From Pseudeuparius sepicola (taxonomy: Eukaryota > Arthropoda > Insecta > Coleoptera > Anthribidae): DNA of 64,000 bases. The notes beneath the pieces are model-generated. The model was not told where the DNA came from and did no database searches. It worked only from the letters and a program-made list of their open reading frames with translations. The stretch lies in assembly GCA_963920635.1 (NCBI GenBank), contig OY987298.1, positions 20,803,647-20,867,646 of the forward strand, written 5' to 3'. Position 1 is the stretch's first letter; each line of letters begins with the position of its first letter. Positions 45,535-55,766 of the stretch are shown in pieces. Both the position numbers and the translations under genes were made by a program.

Positions 45535-47053
45535 CACTGTGTCCCGGATAAGAATGAACAGCATGGGGATATTGCAAACGGTGAGAGAGCAACGGTTAAA
45601 TAGGGTGAAAGTTGCGCAATTTCGAGGTCAATAAAATGGCGCAAACAGATTTCTAATATCTTTTTTCGTTTTTGAGTTATTTTGAAAAAAGTAAAATTTT
45701 GCGTTTTCGATTTTATTTTTTTCTGAAGTTGCTATCACAGATAGAGAAAAAAGAAAAGCACTTTCTTACTTTTTAACGGGCCTAAAGATGGCGTTTTTAG
45801 ATTTGTTCTACAACGTTTCGTTTTTGAGAAACCATCTTCAACTTAATTTTTTTAAATACGGACCTGGATTTTTTTTTTCAGATTTTGAAAGCACGTTTCA
45901 TTGCAAATACCATGTTGTATGACAAGAAATATTTTTAAAATGTTTTGAGACAATTATACTGAAAAATTTTTTTTTTCCATTATTTTTTTTTCTAATGCGG
46001 CCCTGTATTTAATAATAAGAAGTCTAAATATTATTCAGTATTGTCAACAATTTAACTTACAACTTATCTTTCAATTGGAGAACTAAAAAAAGGACGGCAC
46101 ATACGATAATAAAAAATAAATAAAAATCCTCCACCTAGAAGGCTTTGAAACAACGAAACCAATCCCTTGTCATTTTTCATAACTCCCACTGTATCATTTA
46201 GTTAACAAAATTTATTTCATTACAAGTGGAGGGTGCTTTTTCAAATGACGACAAATTTAACATGTCAGCATGTTATATCTTGTGTCACAGAAATAGTGTA
46301 GAGGCCGAACGAATGTATTTTTGCAATTAATAAATAGCAAAAGTTATTGATTACGTTGGCTTAAAGCTTTCTTCTCGCAATTAGGAAAAGCGAAGAATTT
46401 ACTCCAAAACACAATGCGACACTGTTTGCTATATCTACAACAACAGAGGAAAACACTTTACCAGACGCAGGGCCGTACAATTTAAAAATATTAAGTTTTC
46501 GAAGTAAAAATAAACTGTAAGTTAAATTGTTGTCAATACTGATTAATATTTAGAATCCTTATTATTAAATACAGGGCCGCATTAAACAAAAAGGAATGAA
46601 AAAAAAAAAAGAATTTTCAGTCTAATTGTCTCAAAACATTTTAAAAATATTTCGTGTCATATATCATGGTATTTGCAATGAAAAGTGCTTTCAAAATCTA
46701 CAAAAAAAAATCCAGGTCCGTATTTAAAAAAATAAAGTTAAAGATGGTTTCTCAAAAACGAAACGTTGTAGAACAAATCCAAAAACGCCATCTTAAGGCC
46801 AGTCAAAAAGGGCCATAAGAACGTGCTTTTCTTTTTTCTCTATCTGTGATAGCAACTTCAGAAAAAAATAAAATCGAAAACGCAAAATTTTACTTTTTTC
46901 AAAATAACTCAAAAACGAAAAAAGATATTAAAAATCTGTTTGTGCCAGTTTATTGACCTCAAAATTGCGCAACTTTTTCCCCATTTAATCGTTGCCCTAT
47001 CTCTCACCGTTTGTAATATCCCCATGCTGTTCATTCTTATCCGGGACACAGTG
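45535..47053. mobile_element. 1.5-kb palindromic element (CACTGTGTCCCGGATAAG ends)
   Basis: Ends CACTGTGTCCCGGATAAGAA and complement with TA target duplications (45533-45534 and 47054-47055). Arms of about 540 bp (to about 46070 and from about 46515) enclose a unique 440-bp loop without coding. GCGGCCCTGTATTTAATAAT and its mate lie in the inner arms. Confidence 0.85.
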
Positions 47054-47239
47054 TATATTGTGCCATTTTAAAATCGAAATGATAGAAACTGACACATTAG
47101 GTCACAGATTTTCACGAGGTTTTCGTAATGTTTATATTTCAAACGGTGTTGTAGCTCTGCTTTAAACTTAATATTAAAACTAGATGCAAGAATACCATCA
47201 CATAACGTGTAACATTATCGACGTGTAACAACTTGCTGG

Positions 47240-47545
47240 CAGTCATCAAGTAGTAGGAAAAATAGTAAACCAATACCCAACTAGTACAATTAGTCGGCGG
47301 AACGTAGCAACAACTAGCATATTAACTTTAAAGTGTCTGGTTACTAGTCAGGAATAGGTACGTAATAGGAACGTTCCTATTACGTATCTACGACCAAAAT
47401 GGGGAATAATTTGCCAGTGACTGAAACGTTCCGTTGTGGTTTCTGGAATTACTCTTGCTACGTTCCGGTGACGTTATGGTTACGTTGCGCCGAAGTCGGT
47501 GAATGGTAGCAGCAACTTTGCCGAAACTCTCTGTCGGATCCGATA
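47240..47545. repeat. Fragment related to the 41111-42954 element
   Basis: Shares the words ACTTTAAAGT, CAAAATGGGGAA, GGAACGTAGCAAC and CGTTCCGGTGACG with the right part of that element (42700-42950). Terminal repeats are not visible. Confidence 0.5.
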
Positions 47546-48049
47546 TATTACATACTTTGTCTTACCACTTTAAGTATTATTGATATAGTTGTTTCATACT
47601 ACCTCCTTCATTCCTGATTATATTACTATACTTTAAACGAAAATTATTTAACACTTAGAGGGAACCAAATATTCATATCGTTTTAAGTCGCGTTTCTGGT
47701 AGGTGTGAAAAGAAAAGTAAAAACGAATGGCAGTTTACTGTTAAATTTGATGATGCCTTCAACAACAAAAGTTGTCGAATGACAGTAGCTTTTCGTTTTT
47801 TTAGAACCCGTTTCTTTGGGAGCATGCGCCATTATTGAAGCACCTCATAACATAACACACTCCACGGCGAAAAGTTCAGAATATTTGGAACTAATTGGTC
47901 ACACTCGAAGCTGATACGTGCGTAAAAATATCACGTGCCGGCATTGGCGTCTAGTTATTCGGTTGCTAAGGTTGATCTGCCCCTTGAGGAAAAAATCCCT
48001 ACTTGTACCTCTAACGCCGCAATAAATCGAAAATAACAGCGAGGGTCAC

Positions 48050-48430
48050 CCCATGGCTCTTCCAGCAGCCAAACAAAATCATTTGCTTTTATTGAAACGG
48101 CACCGTCGACTAAATAATCTGATACGGTTTCGTTGCGGTGGAAATTGATTCATTTTTTTTGGTTTCCCCTTCGTTTTTTTTCTTCGCAATCGAGCCGCGC
48201 TCCAGATGTTCGCGTGAATCTAGCGGCGAGCGGGTCATTTCCGATGCTCCATCATCGCGCCTTCCCCTACCCGGCCAGGCCGCAATAATAAACTACTATT
48301 TTTCTCGGCGAAGGCTTTATCGCGGAAATTAATGTGTCCGCCAGATTTATTATGTTCCGCGCGACACACTATCCCCGATTTCTAACGGCCGCCAGCTCCG
48401 CTTCCCGCATGACGCATGACGGAAGTGCGC
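48050..48430. repeat. GC-rich repeat segment shared with 58.9-59.5 kb
   Basis: Blocks GGAAATTGATTCATT, GGGTCATTTCCGA(T/C)GCTCCATC and AATAAACTACTATTTTT recur in the same order near 59015-59110 and 59495-59515. Coding was considered and rejected because the frames are not conserved between copies. Confidence 0.6.
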
Positions 48431-48574
48431 CCCAGTTTCTCGTTCAAAGCCCCACTATATTTTTAATAATATATACAATGTACATGTTTATATTTCGGGA
48501 ATTTTCAGCTGAAACGAGCGAACACGAACGAGAATGAACGAAAATGAATATAGCAAAAATAATGATCAGCTACA

Positions 48575-48905
48575 CTATATTCAAACTAAATGCAAGTGGC
48601 GCGTAAACATTTATACGATGGAAGCACGTGAACAATTCTGAGGGCTAAAACGAGGCATTAAGGACGATCTCTATGAATTTTATAATATAAAATATAAAAA
48701 TAATATGCCCCAGTATTAGGAACTTTAAAAACAAACGTTTATGGCACACCAAGTCATTCACTTACCTGCAAATTTCTACTAATAATACAAATCGTAGCTC
48801 CAACAATTAATAAACAGCAAAATAATTATATCAGAAAAAAAATAAAAGTCCACTTGCAACTCAATACACCTCTGTAAGAAACACCGACTCGCTGCACTCG
48901 CCCGC
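48575..48905. repeat. Left copy of a 330-bp inverted repeat (mate 59870-60205)
   Basis: It matches the reverse complement of 59870-60205 almost throughout, including CGTAAACATTTA, GGCACACCAAGTCATTCACT and ACACCGACTCGCTGCACTCGCC. The errantivirus inserted about 50 bp to its right. A short TTTAGTTTGAATAGAG piece of the same family also lies at 55825, on the other side of the errantivirus. Confidence 0.75.
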
Positions 48906-48954
48906 CGGGCCAGACTTTATTGCCGGCTGGCCAATAGCAAGCCGATCACATGCG

Positions 48955-49130
48955 AATTACGATACGAGACCACGGCAATTGCTTTTTAAAAACAATTTAT
49001 TAGAGAACGGAGTACAAGACTGGTTACATCTGGGGTTTTTACATCTTTTATAACATTAGAGAAGTGTTGAGTATACAAAATCATATTACACTTAATTTCT
49101 GGATTTGCTTCCTCTCGTGGGAACGTAACT
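48955..49130 (-). repeat. 3' LTR of the errantivirus
   Basis: 176 bp, identical by eye to 55591-55766. On + it runs AATTACGATACGAG to GGGAACGTAACT. Confidence 0.9.
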
Positions 49131-49142
49131 CCTCCATCCCTT
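49131..49142 (-). other. Polypurine tract of the errantivirus
   Basis: On - it reads AAGGGATGGAGG directly before the 3' LTR. The position and all-purine content (except one T) fit the plus-strand primer. Confidence 0.6.
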
Positions 49143-49195
49143 AGAAACGAGCACAGGGTGCGAGGTGATTTTAAATTGTTAATTGTTAAAATATT

Positions 49196-50416
49196 TCAAA
49201 AGATATCTTTGTTATTTTCTTTTTCCTTTTGTTTTTTTATGATATGTTTTTGATAGAAAAATTTAATTAAAAATGAGAGTAAGGTTATTATTATTATGAG
49301 GTAAATCAATATAGTCCAGAAACTAAGTTGGTTAAAATGAATCGGTACTTCAGAAATATTTTCTAATTTTTCTTTTTGCAAATCTATAGCATTTTTGATA
49401 TTATTAAATTCATTTGTGTTTACAGAATTCAATTTAAAATTTCTAAAATTAACAATCAAATCAGAATGAACATTATTTTCGAAATTTAAACTAGGTAAAA
49501 CAATATTTTTATAATTAATTTTTGAGCTTTGATAAATTCTAATATTAAAGTCATTCACTTGCACTTCACAGTTCACTTCCATTTCTAACACAAAGGTTCC
49601 GTTTAAGGGTAGTTTTTGTTCACTGGATCCGCAGAATAGGGTAGCTATAGTCTCTTTGGGGGCGATAATTAACCATTGATTGTTTTCCATCTTATGTACT
49701 CGGAGTTCGGGAACTTCTACAGGAATTTGTTGACACGACGTGGAGTTTTTGATAAAATTTAAAAGACTGACTTCGCATGGAGCGTTAGTTTCTATTTTGG
49801 CTGGACTATGTTCATGGCACAGGTATTCTTCGGTGGTAATTTCTTGGCATTGCTTGTCCGTTGAGATATAATATTGCTCATTAAGGAGAAGGTATTTCTC
49901 TTGAGGAAGGATTAGTTTGAATTTATTGTTTTTCGAGGGAGTTGGTATAGGATAAAGTCGATAGTAGCTGTAATTTTCTTGAAGCACTAATGGAATTTCT
50001 ATTATAAAGACTAATTGATTTCCTTTGCTGTAACTTTTTATGTTTACTATTTTTTCAAATAATAATATGTTTTCAGTAATAGTGTCAAAAGGTAATTTGA
50101 ATTTGTACAAATGCTTCTTGATTGATTTTAATTCTATTAATAAATCTGGCGGCTCAATTATTGAATTGTGTAAGGTATTTAATTTTGAAAATGTTATTGC
50201 AACTTCAAGTTTTTCTAAAATGTCGTATATCGTCTGATATGCCAGTGATATCTGAGAGATTACCATATCTATTTCAAAATATCTGAAAACTTCTATAGTT
50301 TCTATACTGTTTGCTTTAATAACTTCTTCTACGTTTTTCAATCTAGCATCTAATACTTCCTCGTTATGGCTAAGTAAATCTGTAGTATTCTTAAATTTGG
50401 TAATAGATCTTTCCAA
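49196..50416 (-). pseudogene. Errantivirus Env, C-terminal part (frame-split)
   Basis: 406 codons carrying most of the envelope protein ectodomain, with paired Cys-rich segments (around residues 190-235 and 265-285), several N-x-S/T sites, one membrane segment near residues 366-389 (FWTILIYLIIIITLLSF) and a short basic cytoplasmic tail. It resembles baculovirus-F-type Env of insect errantiviruses. It is in a different frame from the N-terminal part (50391-50849), which it overlaps by 26 bases, so the gene is broken near 50.4 kb. Confidence 0.8.
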
Positions 50417-50849
50417 AAGGGTTATTTGTTCTTTTACAAGTCTTCAATTTTTGTTCATTTTGTGAAAGTGTAAATAAAGCTGAATCATATTTTTGTGCGT
50501 CTGTTTGATCCAAGTTTCCAGTTATTGTTTTAATTAAAGTGCCTAAGGGATTAAGTATGCCTCTTTTCTTTCTTATTATTGGGTTTATTTGATTAATTTG
50601 TGAAATAATTTTGTTTTCCAAAACATTAATTAAGTTGTAGGAGTTATGAAATTCTTTTTTATAAGTAGATGAGTAATTAAAGCTATTCTTGAGTTCTGAA
50701 AACTTGCCATGAATAGTGTAAAATTGTTCAACTATTTTTGTTACATCAAAAGTTTGAATAAATGACCATTTATCAGTGGTGACTTTTGCATTTCCTAATT
50801 TTAAAGGTAGAAGTCCTGGATTTTCATTAAGGTTGTGAAATTTTGGCAT
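50391..50849 (-). pseudogene. Errantivirus Env, N-terminal part with furin-like site
   Basis: 152 codons. A basic RKKR cleavage motif (residues 93-96) is followed by a fusion-peptide-like GILNPLG and then a GNLDQTDA block, the signature order of errantivirus and baculovirus F proteins. No convincing signal peptide precedes the first Met in this frame. Env of this clade is usually made from a spliced mRNA, so the true start may lie upstream. The reading ends at the frame break near 50.4 kb. Confidence 0.75.
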
Positions 50850-50948
50850 TAAAGCTCCTGCTCCGATGACGAGCCTAAAACAGGAATTTTTAATTCTTTA
50901 ATATGAACTACTAACATTTTATTTTTCTTATTTTTTACTTTTACTTTA

Positions 50949-51980
50949 TTATTTTCGAGAATTTCTAAAATTTCGTACGGTCCAATATTTATTTTCTTTT
51001 TTATTTCTTTGAATATTAGTTTTGTATACAGTCTGTCCTACTTTGAACTGGTACTGGTCTGGTCCCTGAGTGTTGTGTTTTCCAAGAACTTTTCTTTTGT
51101 GGTCTATAAGATTTTCGGAAACAGTTTCATAAAGATTTTTTAATTTATCTCTATGGGAACTTACGTAATCTGCATAAAACGAACTTTCTATTAGCAGTGA
51201 AGGGTCACGTGAATTTGTATGACCTAATGTTAATTCTAAAGGGGTGAACTTTGTTGAAGAATGAATAGAATTGTTATAGGCAATTATTGCGTAAGTCATT
51301 AAATTTGTTACATTTTCATTTGTATGTTTTTGTTGGAGTAAACGTAAATGTTCTATTAATGAAGAGTGAAAACGTTCAACAGGAGAGTTCGATTCATGGT
51401 GATTAGGGGTAGTAAAGTGAATTTGAATTTTGTGAGATTTTAGAAGTTCTTGTACTGTCTCGTTTTTAAATTCTCGTCCATTGTCCATTGTAATTTTTTC
51501 GGGTATGCCGTAAAATGAGAAATATTTAATCAAAGCGTTGCAAATTTCTATAGCTGTTTTTCCTTGAACTGGGAAAGCTTGTCCTAATTTTGAAAATGTG
51601 TCTATCACTGTAAGGAAGGTGTGATTATCATATTTAAATAAGTCGGCATGTAAAAGCTGAAAAGGTTTTCCGACGGTCTCGGTAAGCACGATAGGAACAT
51701 ATGGTTTATTTCTTGCATATTTTGCAGTTTGACAAAGGTTACAGTCATTTATGTAATTAGTCACGTCGCGTTTCATAGTAGGCCAGTAGTAATTTCTTTT
51801 AAGATGCTCTAAAGTTTCTGTTATTCCGCGGTGGTTGCATTTACCTTCGTGTTGAAATTTGATAACCATTAAGCGTTCGTCTTTTTCCTTAAGAGAATTT
51901 ACTATTTTGGTGCATTTTATAAGTTTAAGAGTATTGGGATTAAAATTTGTGATATATACTTCATTAAATTCCTTATACAT
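50949..51980 (-). CDS. Errantivirus integrase (end of pol)
   Basis: 343 codons. The N-terminal zinc finger is HxxxxH-type (HEGKCNH) with CNLC. The catalytic D,D,E residues are in HADLFKYDNHTFLTVID, MDNGREF and SNSPVERF, then a C-terminal basic domain. It inserts the cDNA into the genome. The first Met is internal; the frame differs from RT-RNase H (52091-53623), so a small frame-changing lesion lies near 52.05-52.10 kb. Confidence 0.85.
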   Translation of the reverse strand: MYKEFNEVYITNFNPNTLKLIKCTKIVNSLKEKDERLMVIKFQHEGKCNHRGITETLEHLKRNYYWPTMKRDVTNYINDCNLCQTAKYARNKPYVPIVLTETVGKPFQLLHADLFKYDNHTFLTVIDTFSKLGQAFPVQGKTAIEICNALIKYFSFYGIPEKITMDNGREFKNETVQELLKSHKIQIHFTTPNHHESNSPVERFHSSLIEHLRLLQQKHTNENVTNLMTYAIIAYNNSIHSSTKFTPLELTLGHTNSRDPSLLIESSFYADYVSSHRDKLKNLYETVSENLIDHKRKVLGKHNTQGPDQYQFKVGQTVYKTNIQRNKKENKYWTVRNFRNSRK

Positions 51981-52090
51981 TGATTCATCGTGGAAATAAG
52001 TGTGATATGTCTTGTCAGAGGTTAAATAGTCTCTTAAAAATTCAAAGATAAGTTTTTTATTATTTTTTGGGAGAGATATATTTAAAACTT

Positions 52091-53623
52091 TTAAATGTTC
52101 AAAACTTCTAATCTATTATAGGGGTTTGGATAAACTATTATCTGTTTATTTTTATTATTTATTATATCGTCGATTATGGGAATACCATCATTTAAACTAG
52201 ATTGGTTACTAGTTGAATGAGGTGTAGCGAGTGTATCATCTACAGGAGTAAGTCGTCTTGGGAAATTTGGGGGTTTAATTTGAATGTCTTGTAAGATTCT
52301 AATTTTTGGGCTTGGTTTTGGCTTTTCTGCGATTAAAGAATTGGGATTCATGTCAGTAAAAGTGTCTTCGTCCTCGGTTAAGTCAATTGTTTCGAATTTT
52401 TTGTAAGCTTCGTCTGTTAAATCTTTTAAAAATTGTTCAATGTCTTGGTTTATTTCACCTGGATTATTAATTACACTTTCATTTTCTATGGCGTTAATTT
52501 TGATTCTAGATAAACAGTCAGCATTTGTGTTTTGTTTTCCTTTTTTATAAATTATGTCGTAGTCAAATTCTTCAAGTCTTAGTCTCCATCTAACTAATTT
52601 ACTATTGGGTTCCTTGAGATTAAATAACCAGACAAGGGGACGGTGGTCAGTATAAATTTTGAATTTTCTACCAAAAAGATAGGGTCTAAAATATTTGCAA
52701 CTCCACACAATTGACAAAAGTTCTTTCTCAATGGTGGAGTATTTTGTTTCACTGTCATTAAGAGTTCTGGATGCGTATGCAATTGGTCTGTCATTAGGAA
52801 CGTCACCTTGTGATAGAACTGCACCTATGGCGTAGTTACTTGCGTCTGTCGTTAAAATGAATTGTTTTTCAAAATTTGGATACTGTAAAATAGGGGCATT
52901 GATAAGTAAATTTTTGCAATGTTCGAAAGATTTCATAAATTCGGGAGAGTGGACTACTTTAGAATTTTTCTTTAAACAAAGTGTCATTGGTTTTACAATT
53001 TTTGCAAAGTCTTTAATAAAACGTCTGTAATACCCTAGTAAGCCTAAAAGTGATTTAATGTCCTTGTGAGTATTGGGAATGGGAAAATTCTTTACAGCGG
53101 AAATTTTGTCTGGATTGGGTTTTACTCCGTCTGGGGTTATTACATGTCCTAAATATAAAACTTCTGTACGTAAAAATTCTGACTTGTCGAGTTGTAACTT
53201 AAAATTGGATTCTCTGAGTCTAGTAAAAACTTGTCTAAGTCTGCTAATGTGTTCTTGAAGTGAGGTACTAAATATGACTATATCATCTAGATAAACTAAG
53301 CAAATTTCGTTTTGGAGCCCTCGGAGGACATTGTCCATAACCCGCTGAAAACTAGAGGGCGCGTTTTTTAAACCGAAAGGCATTCGTTTGAATTCGTAGT
53401 GTCCGTTTTCCGTGGAAAAAGCAGTTTTTGGTATGTCGTCTGGGTCCATTTCAATTTGGTGAAAACCACTAGCCAAATCTAATGTCGAAAAATATTGACT
53501 TTTACCTAACTTGTCTAAAATGTCTGAGATATTGGGTAAGGGATATTTGTCATTAATAGTCCGTTCGTTAAGTTTCCTATAGTCTATAACCATTCGCCAT
53601 TTGCGCTTTCCAGAAGCGTCCAT
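52091..53623 (-). CDS. Errantivirus reverse transcriptase-RNase H (part of pol)
   Basis: 510 codons. RT motifs in order: DYRKLNERTINDKYPLP, FSTLDLASGFHQIEM, MPFGLKNAPSSFQ, catalytic YLDD and LGYYRRFIKDFAKI. RNase H follows with TTDASNYAIGAVLSQ, STIEKELLSIVW and YTDHRPLVWL. The frame really opens further upstream in the -1 phase of gag (VPKK just before the Met). The usual protease and about the first 60 RT residues are absent between gag and this frame. Confidence 0.9.
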   Translation of the reverse strand: MDASGKRKWRMVIDYRKLNERTINDKYPLPNISDILDKLGKSQYFSTLDLASGFHQIEMDPDDIPKTAFSTENGHYEFKRMPFGLKNAPSSFQRVMDNVLRGLQNEICLVYLDDIVIFSTSLQEHISRLRQVFTRLRESNFKLQLDKSEFLRTEVLYLGHVITPDGVKPNPDKISAVKNFPIPNTHKDIKSLLGLLGYYRRFIKDFAKIVKPMTLCLKKNSKVVHSPEFMKSFEHCKNLLINAPILQYPNFEKQFILTTDASNYAIGAVLSQGDVPNDRPIAYASRTLNDSETKYSTIEKELLSIVWSCKYFRPYLFGRKFKIYTDHRPLVWLFNLKEPNSKLVRWRLRLEEFDYDIIYKKGKQNTNADCLSRIKINAIENESVINNPGEINQDIEQFLKDLTDEAYKKFETIDLTEDEDTFTDMNPNSLIAEKPKPSPKIRILQDIQIKPPNFPRRLTPVDDTLATPHSTSNQSSLNDGIPIIDDIINNKNKQIIVYPNPYNRLEVLNI

Positions 53624-53694
53624 TTTTTTTGGAACTATCCAAATGGGGCTAGACCATGGAGAAGTTGAGTCTTGGCGGATGTTATTTAAGTCGA

Positions 53695-55164
53695 TTAAGA
53701 CGGGTTGTCTTTCAAGTTGTCCTTGGTAAAATTTACGTGTTGTCCAGAGTTCATATCAGAGTTCGAGGTACTTTGTGAAAAGTCAGCGGAAAGCATGGGA
53801 TCGCAATGTGAAATTTGAGGTAGGTAAGTCTCGTATGGATTCTGGGAATAATCAGTGTCATAATCGTGGGAAAAAGAATAACTGTCGTACTCAGGCGAGT
53901 AAAAGTTTTCGTAGAAATAATCGGGATATTGATTTTCGTCAATTTCAGTGATTGATGCTTCGGATTGATCGGGATTAATTTCGTGATTGAAAAGTTCTTC
54001 AAATTTAGACACGTGTTTTGGATTATTGGTTCGAGATTGAGTGCTACTGGTTTCCATAACTTCGGGTTGATTTGGGTTTCGTTGTTGTTGGTTTCGTAAA
54101 ATTGCGCTTGTTCTTTGATTAGCAAAATAGGGGTGCTGTTGTGTTGGATATCGAGATTGGAAATTAGAAAAATTGGGTCTTTGCTGAGGTTGAAAATAAG
54201 GTGTGAAACGAGGTTGAAAATTAGGTCTAGTAGGAATAGTTGGTCTAAATTGGGGTTGTGTAGTTGGTCTAAATTGGGGTTGTGTAGTTGGTCTAAATTG
54301 GGGTTGTGTAACTTGAGGTTGAAATATTGGGGGTCTAGGAAATATTCTTTGATTTGGAAAAGTAGGAAGTTGTGTTGGTGGTCTATTATAGAAAATTGGT
54401 GAGGAGGAAAATTGGGGTCTAGAAAAATTAGGTTTGTTAACTAGAAAAGGATTAATTCTTGGTTGGGGTTTATATACAGGGTGAGTCAAATTTTGGTTTT
54501 GTCCGGTACTCAGATATTTGAAATTTTCTTCTTCTACTACTAAAGATAAGGCTTTTTCTAATGAATCAGGAGATTTAAGTCGAACAACAAGTTGAGTTTG
54601 ATAGGGAAGGCCATTGATAAATGTTCTTAAAGCAAAATCATCGTAATGTTTTATGGTAATAACTTTTTCGTTTGCATTAATATTCGTTAAATTTAACTTG
54701 GAAAAAAGTAAACTTCGTGCATTCTGGATCCTCATTCCAAATTGTAAAGGAGTTTCATTTCTTTGGGGTTTCATTGAAATTAAATCTTGTATCAAACAGT
54801 CTATACTACGTTGATCGGAGAAAGTATTAATTAAAGCATTTTTTATATCTGCCCAAGAAGTTATTTCTGATCTAGAACCTATTAAATCAGCTGCGCGATC
54901 TCTTAGTTTACTTAAAATGGTATCTAATAGACAATTATTTACAACATTTTCGGCATTTCTAGTGTCAAAGAAATTTCTGAGGAGATTTTCGCAAGAAGAG
55001 ATAAATCTATTAAGCAAATTTGGGTTTCCGTCAAACAAGGGAATATTATCTGCTTGGTAACGTAGAAGAGGAACATTAACATTATCGGCTGGCATATTGA
55101 TTTCGTTCTCAATATTTAAATTTAAAAAGAAATCAGCTAAACTTTCAATAATACTATCGCTCAT
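53695..55164 (-). CDS. Errantivirus Gag
   Basis: 489 codons starting MSDSIIESLADFFLNLNIEN. Residues about 40-220 match the errantivirus capsid region (FDGNPNLLNRFISSCENLL, LQFGMRIQNARSLL). No CCHC knuckle. Instead there is a basic Q/P/F/R-rich tail with three exact TQPQFRPT octapeptides (DNA about 54242-54313) that probably binds RNA. An AAATTTT slippery heptamer in frame lies 34 bases before the stop. The frame is uninterrupted. Confidence 0.9.
   Translation of the reverse strand: MSDSIIESLADFFLNLNIENEINMPADNVNVPLLRYQADNIPLFDGNPNLLNRFISSCENLLRNFFDTRNAENVVNNCLLDTILSKLRDRAADLIGSRSEITSWADIKNALINTFSDQRSIDCLIQDLISMKPQRNETPLQFGMRIQNARSLLFSKLNLTNINANEKVITIKHYDDFALRTFINGLPYQTQLVVRLKSPDSLEKALSLVVEEENFKYLSTGQNQNLTHPVYKPQPRINPFLVNKPNFSRPQFSSSPIFYNRPPTQLPTFPNQRIFPRPPIFQPQVTQPQFRPTTQPQFRPTTQPQFRPTIPTRPNFQPRFTPYFQPQQRPNFSNFQSRYPTQQHPYFANQRTSAILRNQQQRNPNQPEVMETSSTQSRTNNPKHVSKFEELFNHEINPDQSEASITEIDENQYPDYFYENFYSPEYDSYSFSHDYDTDYSQNPYETYLPQISHCDPMLSADFSQSTSNSDMNSGQHVNFTKDNLKDNPS
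53728..53734 (-). promoter_or_regulatory. Probable -1 ribosomal frameshift site between gag and pol
   Basis: On - it reads A-AAT-TTT with the first A in the third codon position, the X-XXY-YYZ arrangement. The pol frame downstream is in the -1 phase relative to gag and is open from here into RT. A downstream stem was not analysed. Confidence 0.6.
54242..54313 (-). repeat. 24-bp coding tandem repeat in gag
   Basis: Three exact in-frame copies encoding TQPQFRPT, flanked by degenerate units. Repeat-number change here alters Gag tail length without breaking the frame. Confidence 0.85.
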
Positions 55165-55573
55165 AAACTAAAAATAATTGGGAAAATGGCTTCTTAAAAA
55201 TACGAAAAATTACAACTAAAAAATCAACTGTACAAAAAGAAATTGGCAAAAAGGATTAAGCAACTTACAAAAGCAGTGTGATGAAGCTCGGTGTTTTCAT
55301 TTGTTTCTTCTTATACCTAGTGCCTATAAGTCCCGGCGATGCTTGTCCAGGTACTCAGGACTTCGTATCCTAAGGTCCTAAGAGGAGAGTTGTCGAAGTT
55401 GGACTTCTCCCTAGGCGTTCTCTCCGTGGTTCGTCTCGGTTGTAGGTCTCTCGGTGTCCTGCAGGCGATGCTGTCCTTGCTGGATCCGTGGGGCCCGGTG
55501 TTCGGATCGATACCAATTTAACCGTTGATACAGCGCGATCGAATCTGCAACAGACTAACGACCGATTGGCAGC

Positions 55574-55591
55574 ATCCTACCAACTGCGCCA
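55574..55591 (-). other. Errantivirus primer binding site (tRNA-Ser-like)
   Basis: On - it reads TGGCGCAGTTGGTAGGAT immediately after the 5' LTR, one base from the TGGCGCAGTCGGTAGGAT type used by 17.6-like elements, thought to pair with tRNA-Ser. Confidence 0.7.
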
Positions 55592-55766
55592 ATTACGATA
55601 CGAGACCACGGCAATTGCTTTTTAAAAACAATTTATTAGAGAACGGAGTACAAGACTGGTTACATCTGGGGTTTTTACATCTTTTATAACATTAGAGAAG
55701 TGTTGAGTATACAAAATCATATTACACTTAATTTCTGGATTTGCTTCCTCTCGTGGGAACGTAACT
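55591..55766 (-). repeat. 5' LTR of the errantivirus
   Basis: 176 bp, identical by eye to the 3' LTR, followed by TGCG. It should contain the promoter; a clear TATA box was not assigned. Confidence 0.9.

Larger units (their letters stand above)
48955..55766 (-). mobile_element. Errantivirus (env-bearing Gypsy) provirus, recent but defective
   Basis: A complete-length 6.8-kb insertion with identical 176-bp LTRs, a TGCG target duplication (48951-48954 and 55767-55770), primer site, polypurine tract, gag, RT-RNase H, integrase and env. LTRs start AGTTAC and end GTAATT on -, the errantivirus type. Identical LTRs mean a recent insertion. Defects: the protease and RT N-terminus are missing between gag and pol, pol changes frame near 52.09 kb, and env changes frame near 50.4 kb. 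It cannot be autonomous as it stands. Confidence 0.9.

Noticed and set aside
54242..54313. CRISPR-like array
   Set aside because: Units are contiguous, in frame and without spacers; they encode a Gag peptide repeat, and the genome is eukaryotic.
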